Origin: Forficula auricularia
Taxonomy: Eukaryota; Arthropoda; Insecta; Dermaptera; Forficulidae
Length of the DNA: 64,000 nucleotides
Assembly (NCBI GenBank): GCA_024734495.1
Contig: JALMQS010000085.1
Span: forward strand, 23,007,077 to 23,071,076
Direction of reading: 5' to 3'
Part shown: positions 1-10,135 of the stretch, one piece after another
How positions within the stretch are numbered: the first letter of the stretch is position 1
Layout of the letters: the number at the start of each line of letters is the position of its first letter
Translations under genes and position numbers: made by a program
Notes under the pieces: model-generated
Told to the model about the DNA's origin: nothing
Seen by the model: only the letters and a program-made list of their open reading frames with translations
Databases searched by the model: none

Positions 1-351
1 TTACAACCACCGTGGACTGCTTTCATCAACATCCAATTGCATATTTAAAATTATATAATTTTCAAACTAAAAAAAAAATCCAAGAAAAATGAAATTTACT
101 ATAAAAGAGAGCTATAATAAAAAAAGGGGCCGAAATTATAGGGGGGAGTCAAAAAAATAGTACAAAATAAGTCCTAGATCCTAGACCCTTTGGTCGATTT
201 CTATGAAATTTTCGTATATGCATACACCCTATATAACCTTATGAAAATGACTCACTATGTAAAATTGATAGTAGGTAATGCAAAAGAAAGGGGGAGGAGG
301 TTCAAAAATAATTTTAAATAATTACATTTCTAAACAAAAATCGAAGAAAGC
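1..351. other. AT-rich sequence, no gene
   Basis: No coding or RNA signal seen. The stretch around 180-300 (a dated-looking block with CACCCTATATA and a following GGGGGAGGAGG run) resembles 7160-7260, so it is part of an interspersed repeat of unknown type. Confidence 0.5.
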
Positions 352-363
352 TTTACATTAGAA

Positions 364-456
364 TTGAAGGAGACAATAAAAGAGTGTGTCTTCTGCTGGA
401 ATTATAAAACTCCTTCAATTCTGCTACTCTCGGCAAAAAGAAACTTTTCAATTTAA
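364..456 (-). mobile_element. Short Penelope-type insertion with 12-bp target duplication
   Basis: A 93-bp segment is flanked by the direct repeat TTTACATTAGAA at 352-363 and 457-468. Inside are two pieces also seen elsewhere: the block ending TCTTCTGCTGGAATTATA (shared with 5073-5100 and 51962-52100) and, in reverse, the GCCGAGAGTAGCAG block that lies at the start of the GIY-YIG open frame at 44262. The duplication shows directly that this is an insertion; assignment to a Penelope-like family is inferred from the shared blocks. Confidence 0.7.
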
Positions 457-468
457 TTTACATTAGAA

Positions 469-1283
469 GATTATCATATATAAGGAGATATCAAAAAAAT
501 TGCTGATGATTTAAAAATTCATGGGGGAGGGGTCTTTCGTAAATTATTTAATTAAATTTTAAATATAAGAGAGGGGGCAGGTGCATGATAAAGTCATGTG
601 GATGGCCATATTAGTTTATTTTTGATTTTATATAAATGATCTTGTCATAAATGCAATTTCTTAATTTCAATATATCGACTCTATAATATAGAAAGGATAT
701 TTGAGGTATCTCAAAAAATACGAATATCACTTTTTTATATATCATTAGAATCAGAAAAAAACCGCGTTTGGGTCTCTTTCTCTTAAGATGAATTTTTATT
801 TAAAATACAAAATTGAAAATTTAAAAATTTTTTCCACTAAATATACGATAAATTTTGTAAAAAGATCAAAATCCGCTACTTTTCATAATTAAATACATAC
901 GACGAAATTCCTGCAATTTTTTTTTATTTTTAATGTCGCGGGGGGTCTCAAAAATAACGGTTCTAATTCTTTTAGTAAAAGAATTATTAAATTTTAAATT
1001 GTTTCATGACTCCCCTATAAAGTTTCATTTTTCGAGATAAGTACATCAAGATTGTTAATCTAGCGTCGATATAAATAATATATTTGTAATTAACTATTAG
1101 AAAATAAATAAATTTACTCGAATAATTAATAATGTGAAATTTAAAAAAAAACACCTGTTAAGTTGATTATTCTTTTATCATAACAAAGTCTTAAAATTTT
1201 AATTTAAAAATTTAAAATTTTTTGCATTTATTATTATTATTATTTTTTGCTTGTTCGCAGTGCGTACTAAAAAATACTATATG
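469..1283. other. AT-rich sequence, no gene
   Basis: Nothing recognisable as coding. The segment 555-620 (AAGTCATGTGGATGGCC) matches blocks at 8480-8525, 41740-41800, 50045-50110 and 57040-57117, so it contains the edge of a repeat shared with the minisatellite-bearing transposon described at 41740. Confidence 0.5.
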
Positions 1284-1291
1284 TTGTAGAG

Positions 1292-1686
1292 CAGTGGTTC
1301 TTAACCTTTTTAAGCTGCGACCCAAATTTTAGAAATATTTTCATGACGCGACCCCCCCCTCGTCAAAAAATTTAATCGCCTTTTTTTAGACGATACTTGA
1401 GAAATTTTCTTCAATTTTCAATGATAACTTTTTTTAACTCACATATAATATTTTGTTGTAATAATTAAGATAACCAAAGGTATACTTTTCGATCTAGGAA
1501 AATTTAATGAAAAAGAGCGTGTTTTTCATATTTTCATTTTTTATAGTATTGAATAAATCAAAATATATTTTCCAACTTATAATGAAAATGATAAATAAAA
1601 TATTTGATTAACGACTCTGCGCGACCCAAAGAAATATGCTTTGCGACCCAATTTTTGGGTCGCGACCCATAGGTTAAGAACCACTG
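1292..1686. mobile_element. hAT-superfamily MITE
   Basis: The 395-bp segment has terminal inverted repeats CAGTGGTTCTTAACC (1292) and GGTTAAGAACCACTG (ending 1686), flanked by a perfect 8-bp direct repeat TTGTAGAG at 1284-1291 and 1687-1694. CAG-type ends with an 8-bp target duplication are the hAT signature. The interior has no open frame and shows GCGACCC words near each end, so it is a non-autonomous element moved in trans by a hAT transposase that is not in this window. Confidence 0.93.
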
Positions 1687-1948
1687 TTGTAGAGTATATT
1701 TGTTTATCTTATTGTTTATGTTTTTGTTAGAATTATTATCATTGTTGTAAAAAAAGAATAGTTGTAAATAAACATAGAAAATATTGGTTGATATATTTTT
1801 CCAGTCTTTATTTTATAAAATAATTAAACACTATATTAATATACTATAGTATAATATATTTAATATATTGTCTAAAAAACAAGTATTTCTTGTCGTTGCT
1901 TCTACGCCCCCAAATATGATAGGTACAGGGTGTTTGTTTATGTTTTTT

Positions 1949-2220
1949 AACCGACTTCAAAAAAGGAGGAGGTTCTCAATTCGATTGAATTTTATTCGAT
2001 TTCTTCGCCAATTGTGAACCGATTTTGATGATTTTTTTGCATTATGTTCAGTATAGTTTCCGATTGGTAAAAAAATAAATTTAATTGGTATTGGACCTGC
2101 TTTTTTGTTAAGTATGTTCACCTATAACTTTTTTGTTTATGAACCTGATTATTTCTTTGTTTATGTTTATTTGTTTTGTTTATATAATTTTGAAGTCGGT
2201 TTTATTTTTATTTTTTTTAT
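1949..2220 (+). repeat. AACCGACTTC repeat, divergent solo arm
   Basis: Starts with AACCGACTTCAAAAAAGGAG and ends GAAGTCGGTTTTATTTTTA. Only the outer arm is present; the central palindrome found in the other copies is missing and the interior has diverged. Probably the oldest copy in the window. Confidence 0.75.
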
Positions 2221-2436
2221 AAAAATTATATGTTTTTATGTTATATGAAAATTCAATATTAAAATTTTCATTTGGCCATAGATTTTATGTGTGAAAAATA
2301 ACTTTTTAAGTTAAAAGAATTAAAAGTAAATTTCATACAAAATTTCAACTTATATTAACTCCAGTAGTTAACGATAAATCGATGTGTAGATATATTAATT
2401 TAAAACTACCATACATGCTGTGTTTGTCTAATTTTT

Positions 2437-3155
2437 AACCGACTTCAAAAAAAGGAGGAGGTTCTCTATTCGACTGAATTTTTTTTTTTTTGTGCCTATG
2501 TTACCTCATATCTCCGCCAATTGTGAACCGATTTTGAAAAATTTTTTTGCATTGGGTCCAGTCTACGTTCCGATTGGTCCCATTTTTTTTTCGTAGGTAT
2601 TAGACATTTTTTGTTACGTTTGTTCAGGACTAACTTCTTTCTTTATGAACCGATTTCGATGATTCTTTTTTTATTGGAAAGGGGGTATCTTAGGGATGGT
2701 GCAATATTAATTTGGTCAAGTTCTGATGATATGATCACTATTAATAACATCACTAAAAGAGAAAATAAAAATTTTTAAGAAAAATAAAACCGACTTCAAA
2801 AAAATTAAATGCAACAAATAAAATACACTAAAAGGTATAAAATAATTATTATCTTATTTAGTTACAACCAAACGACGAAATATTAACATGAAATTACATT
2901 TTGAAGTCGGTGCCAAACATATAACTTTTATGAATCGCACTCGACGGATCTTACTTAGTACGTTTGCAGGGTATGCTCGCTTATAGGTATAGTTTGTTTG
3001 GCACCGACTTCAAAAAGTAATTTCATGTTAATATTTCGTCGTTTAGTTGTAACTAAATAAGATAATAATTATTTTATACCTTTTAGTGTATTTTTATATT
3101 TGTTGCATTTAATATTTTTGAAGTCGGTTTTATTTTTTTCTTAAAATTTTTTATC
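2437..3155 (+). repeat. AACCGACTTC hairpin repeat, copy in forward orientation
   Basis: Outer arm (2437-2790) followed by a palindrome (2786-3150) whose two halves are reverse complements around a roughly 90-bp unpaired centre (2920-3005) reading ...CGCACTCGACGGATC... The motif GAAGTCGG or its complement recurs at every arm boundary. There is no transposase. The family has 13 copies here; this one is as complete as most. Confidence 0.88.
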
Positions 3156-3159
3156 TATT

Positions 3160-3420
3160 TTATTGAGTTGTCAGCTTTTTTTATATATACTTATTCATAA
3201 TATTCCCAGAGAAAAGTGTCAATAAATTTGATTCAATTTTTATTTTAATCTTTTGTATTGAAAAAATGGCAAAATGAAATTACATTAACAAAATTAGAGG
3301 AGCCGAGAAGGGGGGGAGGAGGGGCTACAGCTCTGGTATCCTGTCTTTCTCCAAAAAACCCAATTTTTTTATTTTTTTATTTTTATTATCATTTTTTATA
3401 TATTTTACAATGTAATAAAT
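3160..3420. other. AT-rich sequence, no gene
   Basis: Low-complexity T-rich sequence; a 66-codon frame through it is composition-driven and has no homology I recognise. Confidence 0.5.
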
Positions 3421-3558
3421 TTTTTCTTTTTTTTTTTTTGGCTTTTCGGCCTTTCTAGCCATAAGCCTAATTACGATACTAGTTATATTTTTTTTTAAAT
3501 TTGTCTCTACCCCCGGGGGTTAGATTTTAGCTGGATGCCTCGAGTCGGATTCGAACCC
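3421..3558 (-). mobile_element. tRNA-related SINE, 5'-truncated
   Basis: On the minus strand the element begins with a pol III B box (GGGTTCGAATCCGACTCGAG), runs through a body with CCCCGGGGGTAGAGACAAAT and GGCTAGAAAGGCCGAAAAG, and ends in a poly(A) tract (T-run at 3421-3440). A 9-bp direct repeat GTAATAAAT flanks it (3412-3420, 3559-3567). A second copy at 54353-54483 has the same 5' cut point and tail. No A box is present, so the copy starts mid-tRNA or the family carries only the tRNA 3' part. Confidence 0.82.
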
Positions 3559-3750
3559 GTAATAAATATTTAATAAAAAAATATAAATTTTAACAAATAC
3601 CTACCTATATAATAAATTAGTAATAATAAAAAGCAACTGCATTTTGCCAATTTGTCTCCAAATTTTTTAAAAAGTATAATAATAAACTAAGTGGATATTG
3701 ATGAGGCAGTCCAAAAAGAAGAAGATAATTTACACTATCTTTTTATTCAT

Positions 3751-3792
3751 AAACCGACGCTTCGGAGGATATCCCTCCTTCTTCAGGGTTTT
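3751..3792 (-). ncRNA. Decayed hammerhead ribozyme
   Basis: On the minus strand: stem I strand AAACC, core CTGAAGA, stem II GGAGG/CCTCC, then GAAG where GAAA is required, CGTC, and the closing GGTTT. One catalytic-core base is changed relative to the partner at 3946-3989, so cleavage is unlikely. Confidence 0.65.
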
Positions 3793-3945
3793 GAAAAGTC
3801 AGTGAAGGAAATCCAATGCGGCATTCCTCGTCTCCTCTTTCAGTGGCAGTAACAATAATATCTTGTATTTCATTCTCAGCAGAATTATAATGTAATAATG
3901 AGGAGACAGAGGAATGCCGCATTGGATTTCCTTCACTGACTTTTC

Positions 3946-3989
3946 AAAACCCTGAAGAAGGAGGGAATAGCCTCCGAAACGTCGGTTTT
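3946..3989 (+). ncRNA. Type I hammerhead ribozyme motif
   Basis: Read 5' to 3': stem I strand AAAACC (3946-3951), core CTGAAGA (fits CUGANGA), stem II GGAGG/CCTCC closed by a 6-nt loop, core GAAA (3976-3979), a minimal stem III (AC/GU with no loop), cleavage triplet GTC (3981-3983) and the second stem I strand GGTTTT (3984-3989). All conserved positions are present and both helices close. Hammerheads with one- or two-base-pair stem III are known from Penelope-like retroelements and are thought to act as dimers. Confidence 0.82.
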
Positions 3990-4059
3990 ATGAATAAAAA
4001 GATAGTGTAAATTATCTTCTTCTTTTTTGGACTGCCTCATCAATATCCACTTAATTCAC

Positions 4060-4261
4060 TTATCAGTCCGTCTCCAAAAATTACTCCAATCTTATAATAA
4101 TAAACATTTTTATGATTTTTTTAAAGCACTGTATTTATTAAATAAAAATAATCAGAATTTAATTAGGTGTTAGTGAAATAATTATATATTGAAAATTAAT
4201 GAGCCTTGTGACAAAATAAACTTCTAGGTAATGTTAGTTGATGAAAATAGAAGAGAATAAG
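4060..4261. other. AT-rich spacer, no gene
   Basis: No feature recognised. Confidence 0.4.
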
Positions 4262-4845
4262 TTGGTCGACCTTTGAGAGGGTGGTCCGCCTCGTGGTTTT
4301 CTTTATTGGCCTGGATCTTCTCGATGAGAAGTTCCAGCCTTGAGGAGTTCCCTTTGAAGAGCATCACGCCAGGGTGCATTCAAATCTCCGACAACCAGGT
4401 GAGCTGGTGGGGGGCATGCACATGCGGGTGCATCAATCAATCAATCAATCAATCAGCGAGCACTATTGTCCGTGAGGGAACGGGACCAGGACGCAATAGT
4501 AGACGCGTGCGTCGCGGTCGACAAACCAAGACTGACTCGAAGGAGTCGAGGTGGAGGCGAGGAGACCACCAGACAGACTCCAACTACAAGGGACACGGAA
4601 GGAAGGATGGTACAGGCCGAGGGGGAGAAGGAACATAGGGGCTCAGCTCTGGATTGGCCAGGGGGCGGAGTCGTCGTCCCCCCACCCCACCCCCGGACCA
4701 CGCCGCCTAAAAAGAGTTGCCTGTGCTACACCCCACCACAAGGGACACCAACACACCATTTGGCAGATCAACATGTCCCAAAAATCCAAAAGGACCCACC
4801 GACCACCTCCAATATCCATCAATCAAAAGGAGACTGACTGATTAG
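4262..4845. other. GC-rich island, function unknown
   Basis: Much richer in G and C than its surroundings. It holds an (AATC)n run at 4434-4455 and an inverted CCAAT-type word next to a GC box (GATTGGCCAGGGGGCGGAG, near 4653). Overlapping frames of 80-123 codons exist on both strands but show no family I recognise. It could be an unrecognised promoter or first exon, or an LTR fragment resembling the solo LTR at 57120, which also carries GATTGGCCC words. Confidence 0.35.
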
Positions 4846-4860
4846 CAATTTCGGATTTTA

Positions 4861-5110
4861 AAGAAAAATCAATGAGATTGTCCTCTGCTTGATGCAATTA
4901 TCATAAACACATACCTATAAAGGTAAAAATGGAGAATAGATCCTGTGACCCGTCACATGGGAACAAGCTTGTGGGTTATCAAATTTTCATTTATTGAACT
5001 TTGTAATAGACTGATGAAGAGGACAAAGGTCTCGAAACTATAGTCTCTTTATGAATAAATTAAAAATTTATAATTCCAGCAGAAGACACTCTCTTTTATT
5101 GTCATCTTCA
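4861..5110 (+). mobile_element. Penelope-type terminal repeat fragment with hammerhead
   Basis: Contains the recurring block GTCCTCTGCTTGATGCAA (4878), a hammerhead (5008-5048), and the block TATAATTCCAGCAGAAGACA (5070) shared with 364-456 and 51922-52103. Similar block order surrounds the GIY-YIG fragment at 43380-44290, which ties it to a Penelope-like family. No coding part remains here. Confidence 0.65.
5008..5048 (+). ncRNA. Hammerhead ribozyme motif
   Basis: Stem I AGA/TCT (5008-5010, 5046-5048), core CTGATGA (5011-5017), an imperfect stem II (GAGGAC with GGTCTC), core GAAA (5034-5037), stem III AC/GU closed by the loop TATA, and cleavage triplet GTC (5043-5045). Core positions are all canonical; stem I is short and stem II has a mismatch, so activity is uncertain. 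Its closest relative is the minus-strand motif at 43479. Confidence 0.68.
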
Positions 5111-5572
5111 GTATTGAACTGTGGGCTGAAATGTAGTCTACACTCAGATACACTTCGGTACTATTTAGGTCTCGGTTCGAGTAAGTTTGTGTTAGTTGTT
5201 CGATAGAAGATGAAAGGACTATTTTATTGAAATTGTATCGTTGAATTATAATAATTGGGAAAAGAGAATGCTTTGTAATTTCTATAGATACTGTGTAGTT
5301 TATATATATATATACAGTATAATCTTAATATAATATATATGGTACCTTTACATTAGGAATAACTTTTATTAAAAACTTCTTTATAACGAATTTTCAATCA
5401 TTGCAGAACATAAATAGAAAAGATAACGTCGCGTTAGAGTGTCTTTTTAAATACCGTTCGAAAGAAAAAGAGATACATCATTGTCCAAGTAAAACCGCTA
5501 CTTAAAATTACGATCTAAGTTGTAGAAAAAAATGTCTTTCCTAAACAACAATATTAAATTTCGTTTGTTTTT
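5111..5572. other. AT-rich sequence, no gene
   Basis: The segment 5305-5400 (CAGTATAATC... TTATAACGAA) and 6515-6600 in reverse (CAGTAAAACA... TTATAACGAACG) look like a pair of decayed inverted ends of a pogo/Tigger-type DNA transposon, which would then enclose 5305-6530. Confidence 0.35.
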
Positions 5573-6412
5573 TGTCTGTCCTGTAAAATATCCTTGTTGT
5601 AAGTTAATAGGTTTACACTCTAAGGTGACGGTAATTTACTCATGTATAATGATTTTTTTCAACCTATATAACCTTTACATAACGTCTCCTATACCAATCC
5701 ATCTAGCAAGAATTCATGTCAATTTTTGTCTGTCGTGTAAAAGTTTACACTCTAAGGTGACGATAATTTACTTATGTACAGCAATACCACACTTTGCGTC
5801 GGGGTTACGTTCCAAAAAACACGACGCAAAGTGAATTAGGATTTTAAACTATTGAATTAATTTATGAAAAACAAAATTAAAATTAATCACTGTCTGATGA
5901 GTATGTAGTGGCTGTTGTCGTAAGTCGGCTTTCTTTCACAAAAAATTGGTCCAATGTTTGCTGAACAGCTTTTTTTTCAACGTAAAATAAATTTCCTTGT
6001 AGTAAAAATTTATAAAAATGTATTATTCTCTTTTAAAAAAAGCACAACACACTAATTGAAACGTTACAAAAACAAAACAAAGTGAAAATAAAACTGTATT
6101 AAAATTCCGTTGATTTTCAGTTAGAAAGGGAATCCCCGAGTTTTGATGGCATGGCGCAATTAGAAACAAAAGTGGTGCCATCTTTTAGAAAAAAAAGAAA
6201 ATTTCAAAAAAAAATTAAAGTCTCGAACCCAAAACAACGCAACCTTGAAAATCTAACGACGCACAGTGAAAATTAGTACTAATTAAGCAGCGACGAAACT
6301 TCGAAAAAAAACGCAAAGCGAGGTATTGGTGTATAACGATTTTTTTCAACCTATATAACCTTTACATACCGTATCCTATACCAATCCATCTAACAAGAAT
6401 TCATGTCTAGAC
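5573..6412 (+). repeat. Tandem duplication, second unit split by a MITE
   Basis: The block TTTACACTCTAAGGTGACGG...TAATTTACTCATGTATAATG at 5611-5650 recurs at 5748-5778 and resumes after the MITE at 6331-6412 with the same downstream words (TATAACCTTTACATA, CCATCTARCAAGAATTCATG). Unit one is therefore an uninterrupted reference for unit two and marks the MITE ends exactly. Confidence 0.85.
5779..6331. mobile_element. TA-flanked MITE (Tc1/mariner/pogo-like)
   Basis: A 553-bp element with ends CAGCAATACCACACTTTGCG and, in reverse from 6331, CACCAATACCTCGCTTTGCG. The empty copy of the target in the neighbouring duplication unit shows that only TA was duplicated on insertion. The interior has no open frame; the GACGCAAAGTG word recurs inside. 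TA duplication places it in the Tc1/mariner superfamily; the exact family is not identified. Confidence 0.85.
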
Positions 6413-8225
6413 ATTTTGATTTTTTAATACATTTTGATTATTTTCTGAGAATTTTTAATATTGTGAGAAAAACTGTTTTTAAATAAAAATTACAGTGTTT
6501 TCATTAAAATATGTTTTACTGTACTATAGTGGAAATCGTTCGTTATAACAGGGTAAATAGAAGAGTTCCTAATGTTTAGGTTAATAAACAATTTTGCTTA
6601 CCTTGTTAAAACGAATCTTAGACCAATCATCTAATCCAGTGGTTTCCAACATGGGGGCGATCGGAATTACATCTAGATAAAATAATGCTATATCTTAGTT
6701 GGACGTTGGATTGTAGCTAAATGGATCACATCTTTTTCTCTCTTGGTCCAGACTTAAGACTCCGCAGATTCCAATAGCATCATCCGCAATAGTCTCGCGA
6801 TATATATCTTTTTCAAAAAAGCGCGGTCAAAACAATCAATTATTCTTTGATATATTAATGAGAAAAAATTATAAATGTCTAATACTTAGTGTTACTAAGT
6901 TATAGACTCCAAAATTATAATAACTACAAATCTGTAAAAATTCTGAGGGATAGCTATTATTATAAGAGAATTTCAAATTTTTCGACCCATTACTTTGGCC
7001 GGAATAAAAAATTGATCTTTCACTGACAAAAACCCCCATGTTATTTAGATAAATAACTTACATCGCTGGGGGCACAGGTTATAATTGAGATAGAGACATG
7101 AAACTTGGGTGATATTTTCAACGTAAAATTTCGAAAATACCCCAAAATAAGGACCACCCTAGTATGCACCCTATATATACCTATTGACCTTATGAAAACG
7201 ACCCACTAGGGGAAATTGATAGTGACCCAAAAGGGGGAGGGGATGGGTTTCAAAAATAATCTATATAATAAAAATGAATTTCTGTTTCTTTGTAAGCGCA
7301 GATCTCTCAAATGCCTGAACCGATTTGGCTAATTTTTTTTAAAATGTTCGTAATAGTCCAATTCAGGTTAATACGTAAAAAAAAAAATTGGAAAAGTTGC
7401 CCGGAAAATTGGAAAAATCAGGAAAAACAAAAAAAAAATCAGGTTAGCCAACATAGCTTGCCAAACAATAAAAGAACTAAACTAGCAAACTAAACAAGTG
7501 TTGGCGGCCCTGTTTTTAAGATTTTTGAGTGTCATTCATTCTTAATAGTTCTAACCACATTATCGTTGAAGAAGAATTTAATAATGCAACAAAGATTTAA
7601 AAAACTATCTATTTTTTTAAAGTACATTTAAAAACAAAAATTAAAAAATAAACTGCAACGGATCGTTGCTAAACTTTATCCAAATTCATTTGAAATATTA
7701 ATATGTTTATTTCTTTATTATTAATCAGATGTCACTTGCAATTTGCAGTTCATGTTGACTTTAATTCAAAAATAATGATCGATTCTCATTTAACAGTCGA
7801 AGAATAACCATTCTACATTCGATTTTTGACGTTTCGGTTTTAAGAGAATTTTTTATAAATAGATTGTATATACTTTTGTGTCTAGCAATATAAGTAATAA
7901 TATTAATTTTCAAGTCTTCTTATCTGTAATAATACCTACATATAATTTAACTTTTTTTTTTTATTTTCCCCTTAATGATAACAAGTGGATTTTTAATACA
8001 TTTTAAATATTTGTTTCATCTTACTTGTTATGAGTGTATATTAGCAGTTAAATAGAATCTCAAATTATATCTATTTAAGACTTTATAATAAAACAATATA
8101 TTTATTCTCTGTTACTAATAAAACATCAATAAAGCAGCCAGGTGGGGGCCCAGGGAGCTTTGAAGCTAGTTTAAAATAATAAAATTTTCAAACAAAAATC
8201 GAAGAAAGATGATAAGTATTTATAA
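6413..8225. other. AT-rich repeat debris, no gene
   Basis: At 6637 CAGTGGTTTCCAACATGGGG resembles a hAT left end with no matching right end. At 7260 TCTATATAATAAAAATGAAT followed by CTGAACCGATTTGGCTAAT (7315) resembles Helitron 5' ends seen in insects; no 3' end was found. At 7777-7850 there is one diverged unit of the 120-bp satellite at 14576. The 60-codon frame at 7311 lies in this repeat and is not taken as a gene. Confidence 0.45.
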
Positions 8226-8238
8226 TAGAAGAGAGTCT

Positions 8239-8364
8239 ATAACTTTTAAGGAGTTCGGTGTTGGTTCTAGGTGAAACATTTTAATATAATAATAAAACTT
8301 GAGTAAGATACGAGGTAGGTTTGTGAAACCTACCTAGTATCTTACTCAAGTTTTATTATTATAT
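8239..8364. mobile_element. Short palindromic insertion with 13-bp target duplication
   Basis: A 126-bp insert between copies of TAGAAGAGAGTCT (8226-8238, 8365-8377). Positions 8282-8364 form a hairpin with about 40-bp arms around GTG. The lead-in GGTTCTAGGTGAAACATTTT recurs at 30168 and, altered, at 58789, linking it to the palindrome at 58785-59950. No ribozyme core is visible in this copy. Confidence 0.72.
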
Positions 8365-8377
8365 TAGAAGAGAGTCT

Positions 8378-9157
8378 CATATTTAAAATGAGATATTATT
8401 AATTGCTAATAGCCCCAAAACTAAGAGGCGGGGGTGGGGGTGGAGGGTTTCTTTTTAAAATTATTTTATTAAATATAAGAAAGAGACCATGTGTATGGTA
8501 AAGTCATGTGGATGGCCACATCAGCTTATTTATATTTTCGACAATATTGTCCTGTTCTAAAGTCAATTGACTGACTCATCGCAAAAACATCAAATACGAG
8601 ATTGTGAATCTCACCCTTTGAAAAAATGTCTATATTTTTTACAATTTAACATTGAAGTGATCGGAAGAGTTCAAAGAAATTATAAAGTAAAAAAAAAAAA
8701 GATCCGAGTTAGAAAGAGATGGGATCTGAGACCAGACACACCTGTCTCCCAAGAGAGGGTTGAGTGAGGTGTTTTTCGCTACTGTCAGAGCTAGTTCACT
8801 TATTTGTTCTTTTTGTCTAGATATTTATATATATATATGTATGTATGTAATGTGTTTGTGTGTGTGTAAGTTGAGGAATCAAAAGGCCATTGGCCTGTCA
8901 TGTCTGTCTGTAACTCGTCTCTGTCTAGGAGGGAGGGGACTTGCCTTTCCAGCAGGGTGACATTACTGTTGGTCATCTCCGGACGCACAGGTTTTTTTTC
9001 CCTCCCAACTTTGTAGTAGATTTATCACAGGATGGCGCAAAAGTAGCGGAGAAAGAATAATACTTCAAACATAGGTAGGTATATATACGACAGAGAAAGA
9101 TTCGTTCTGCAATTATTCATAAACAGGAAGACAAAAGAAGCGATATTTAGTTTGCCT
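8378..9157. other. Repeat edge and mixed sequence, no gene
   Basis: 8450-8525 is another copy of the AAGTCATGTGGATGGCCACATCAGCTTATT repeat block. 8820-8870 holds short TA, TATG and TG runs. Frames of 62-66 codons on both strands near 8760-8990 overlap each other and show no recognisable family. Confidence 0.45.
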
Positions 9158-9245
9158 AGAGTAGCAGAGTTGTTGATTCATAATCAGAAATGAAAGGAGT
9201 TTGTCATCTGCTTAATGCATATAAACATATCACGTTCGAGCAAAA
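9158..9245 (-). repeat. Penelope-type fragment
   Basis: Carries in order GCCTAGAGTAGCAGAGTTG and GTCATCTGCTTAATGCAT, diverged forms of two blocks that flank the GIY-YIG fragment at 43380-44290. Too short to give more. Confidence 0.5.
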
Positions 9246-9479
9246 GTCAGCAAGTCCACAAATTCTAATTTGGATTTATATATAAGACAGTGTCATCTCC
9301 AATTGATGCTCCACAATCTGGTAAAACTCACCACCATTGAATAAGCAACAGAGAAGTCATAGTTTTATAAGTCTGTAGGTAGGTAGAAATCACTGGTAAG
9401 TGGATTTAGTGATTTTTAGGAGATTTACTGTCGATGTGTATGAGTTATTACAATTATTAAATACACTTTTTACTATTTT

Positions 9480-10135
9480 TCATAACGACTCAAAAGTTTA
9501 AATTGAATATTACAGAGTGCCTCGTCCTGGTTTGAGACGGTTCGAGAGTTTTTATTCAGAGCGACCCGGAGTGCTATCGCCGATTGTCAGATGTATCGTG
9601 ACGGCTAATAATAATGACCATCTTATTGATTTCTTCTGAGGAGATGGCCCAGCCCAACGCTTTTTCCAGCGTTGATCTATTTATTTAATATTTTACCCAG
9701 TAGCCTATATTCCCAGTCAAATGTTTATTTATTTTTCTTGACCATGGCGGTTTTCTGCCTATTTATTTATCTATTTTTTTTATTCATTGACTACGGCAAC
9801 TTCCTGTTTACTTATTTATTTGAATGTTTTTTAAATTATTTATTTTTAAACATTTCTTTAAACCCAGTGACATATTCTATTTATTTTTTGTTTTATTTAT
9901 TTATTTATTTATTTATTTATTCTTCCCAGTGTATTTATTTATTTATTTTTATTGTTTGGACGACGTGCGGTATTCCCTTTTTTATTTTTATTATTATTAT
10001 TATTTTATTCTTGGTCGCAGCATACTAAGGTTTCAGACCGTTCTGCTGTGGCCACACCCTGAGCCACTCAACCGGATCCTGAGTGGGAGGATCGGAGGGC
10101 TATAAGGGGAGATGTGGAGGCCCTAAAAAAATAAA
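9480..10135 (+). other. T-rich sequence with (TTTA)n, unknown origin
   Basis: 9680-10010 is dominated by TTTATT words, giving a hydrophobic 118-codon frame that is best explained by composition. It is preceded by a small hairpin CAACGC...GCGTTG (9655-9676) and followed by a GC-richer tail (10030-10120) ending in an A-rich run. The layout resembles a retroelement 3' end with poly(A) but no coding part is recognised. Confidence 0.35.

Larger units (their letters stand above)
3692..4049. mobile_element. Head-to-head pair of hammerhead-bearing short retroelement units
   Basis: The left arm (3692-3897, minus orientation) is a nearly full unit of the element found singly at 11676-11889; the right arm (about 3900-4049, plus orientation) is the same unit cut short at its 5' side. 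The arms are reverse complements from GGATATTGATGAGGCAGTCC inward. Each arm carries a hammerhead core. Full unit plus inverted 5'-truncated unit is an arrangement known for Penelope-like elements. Confidence 0.8.

Noticed and set aside
4300..4410. Minus-strand LINE endonuclease motif (HLVVGDLNAPW)
   Set aside because: The GD.NA-like word stands alone; neither upstream nor downstream endonuclease motifs follow in any frame.
9672..10028. 118-codon hydrophobic frame resembling a membrane protein
   Set aside because: Composition effect of TTTATT repeats; no start context, family or homologue recognised.
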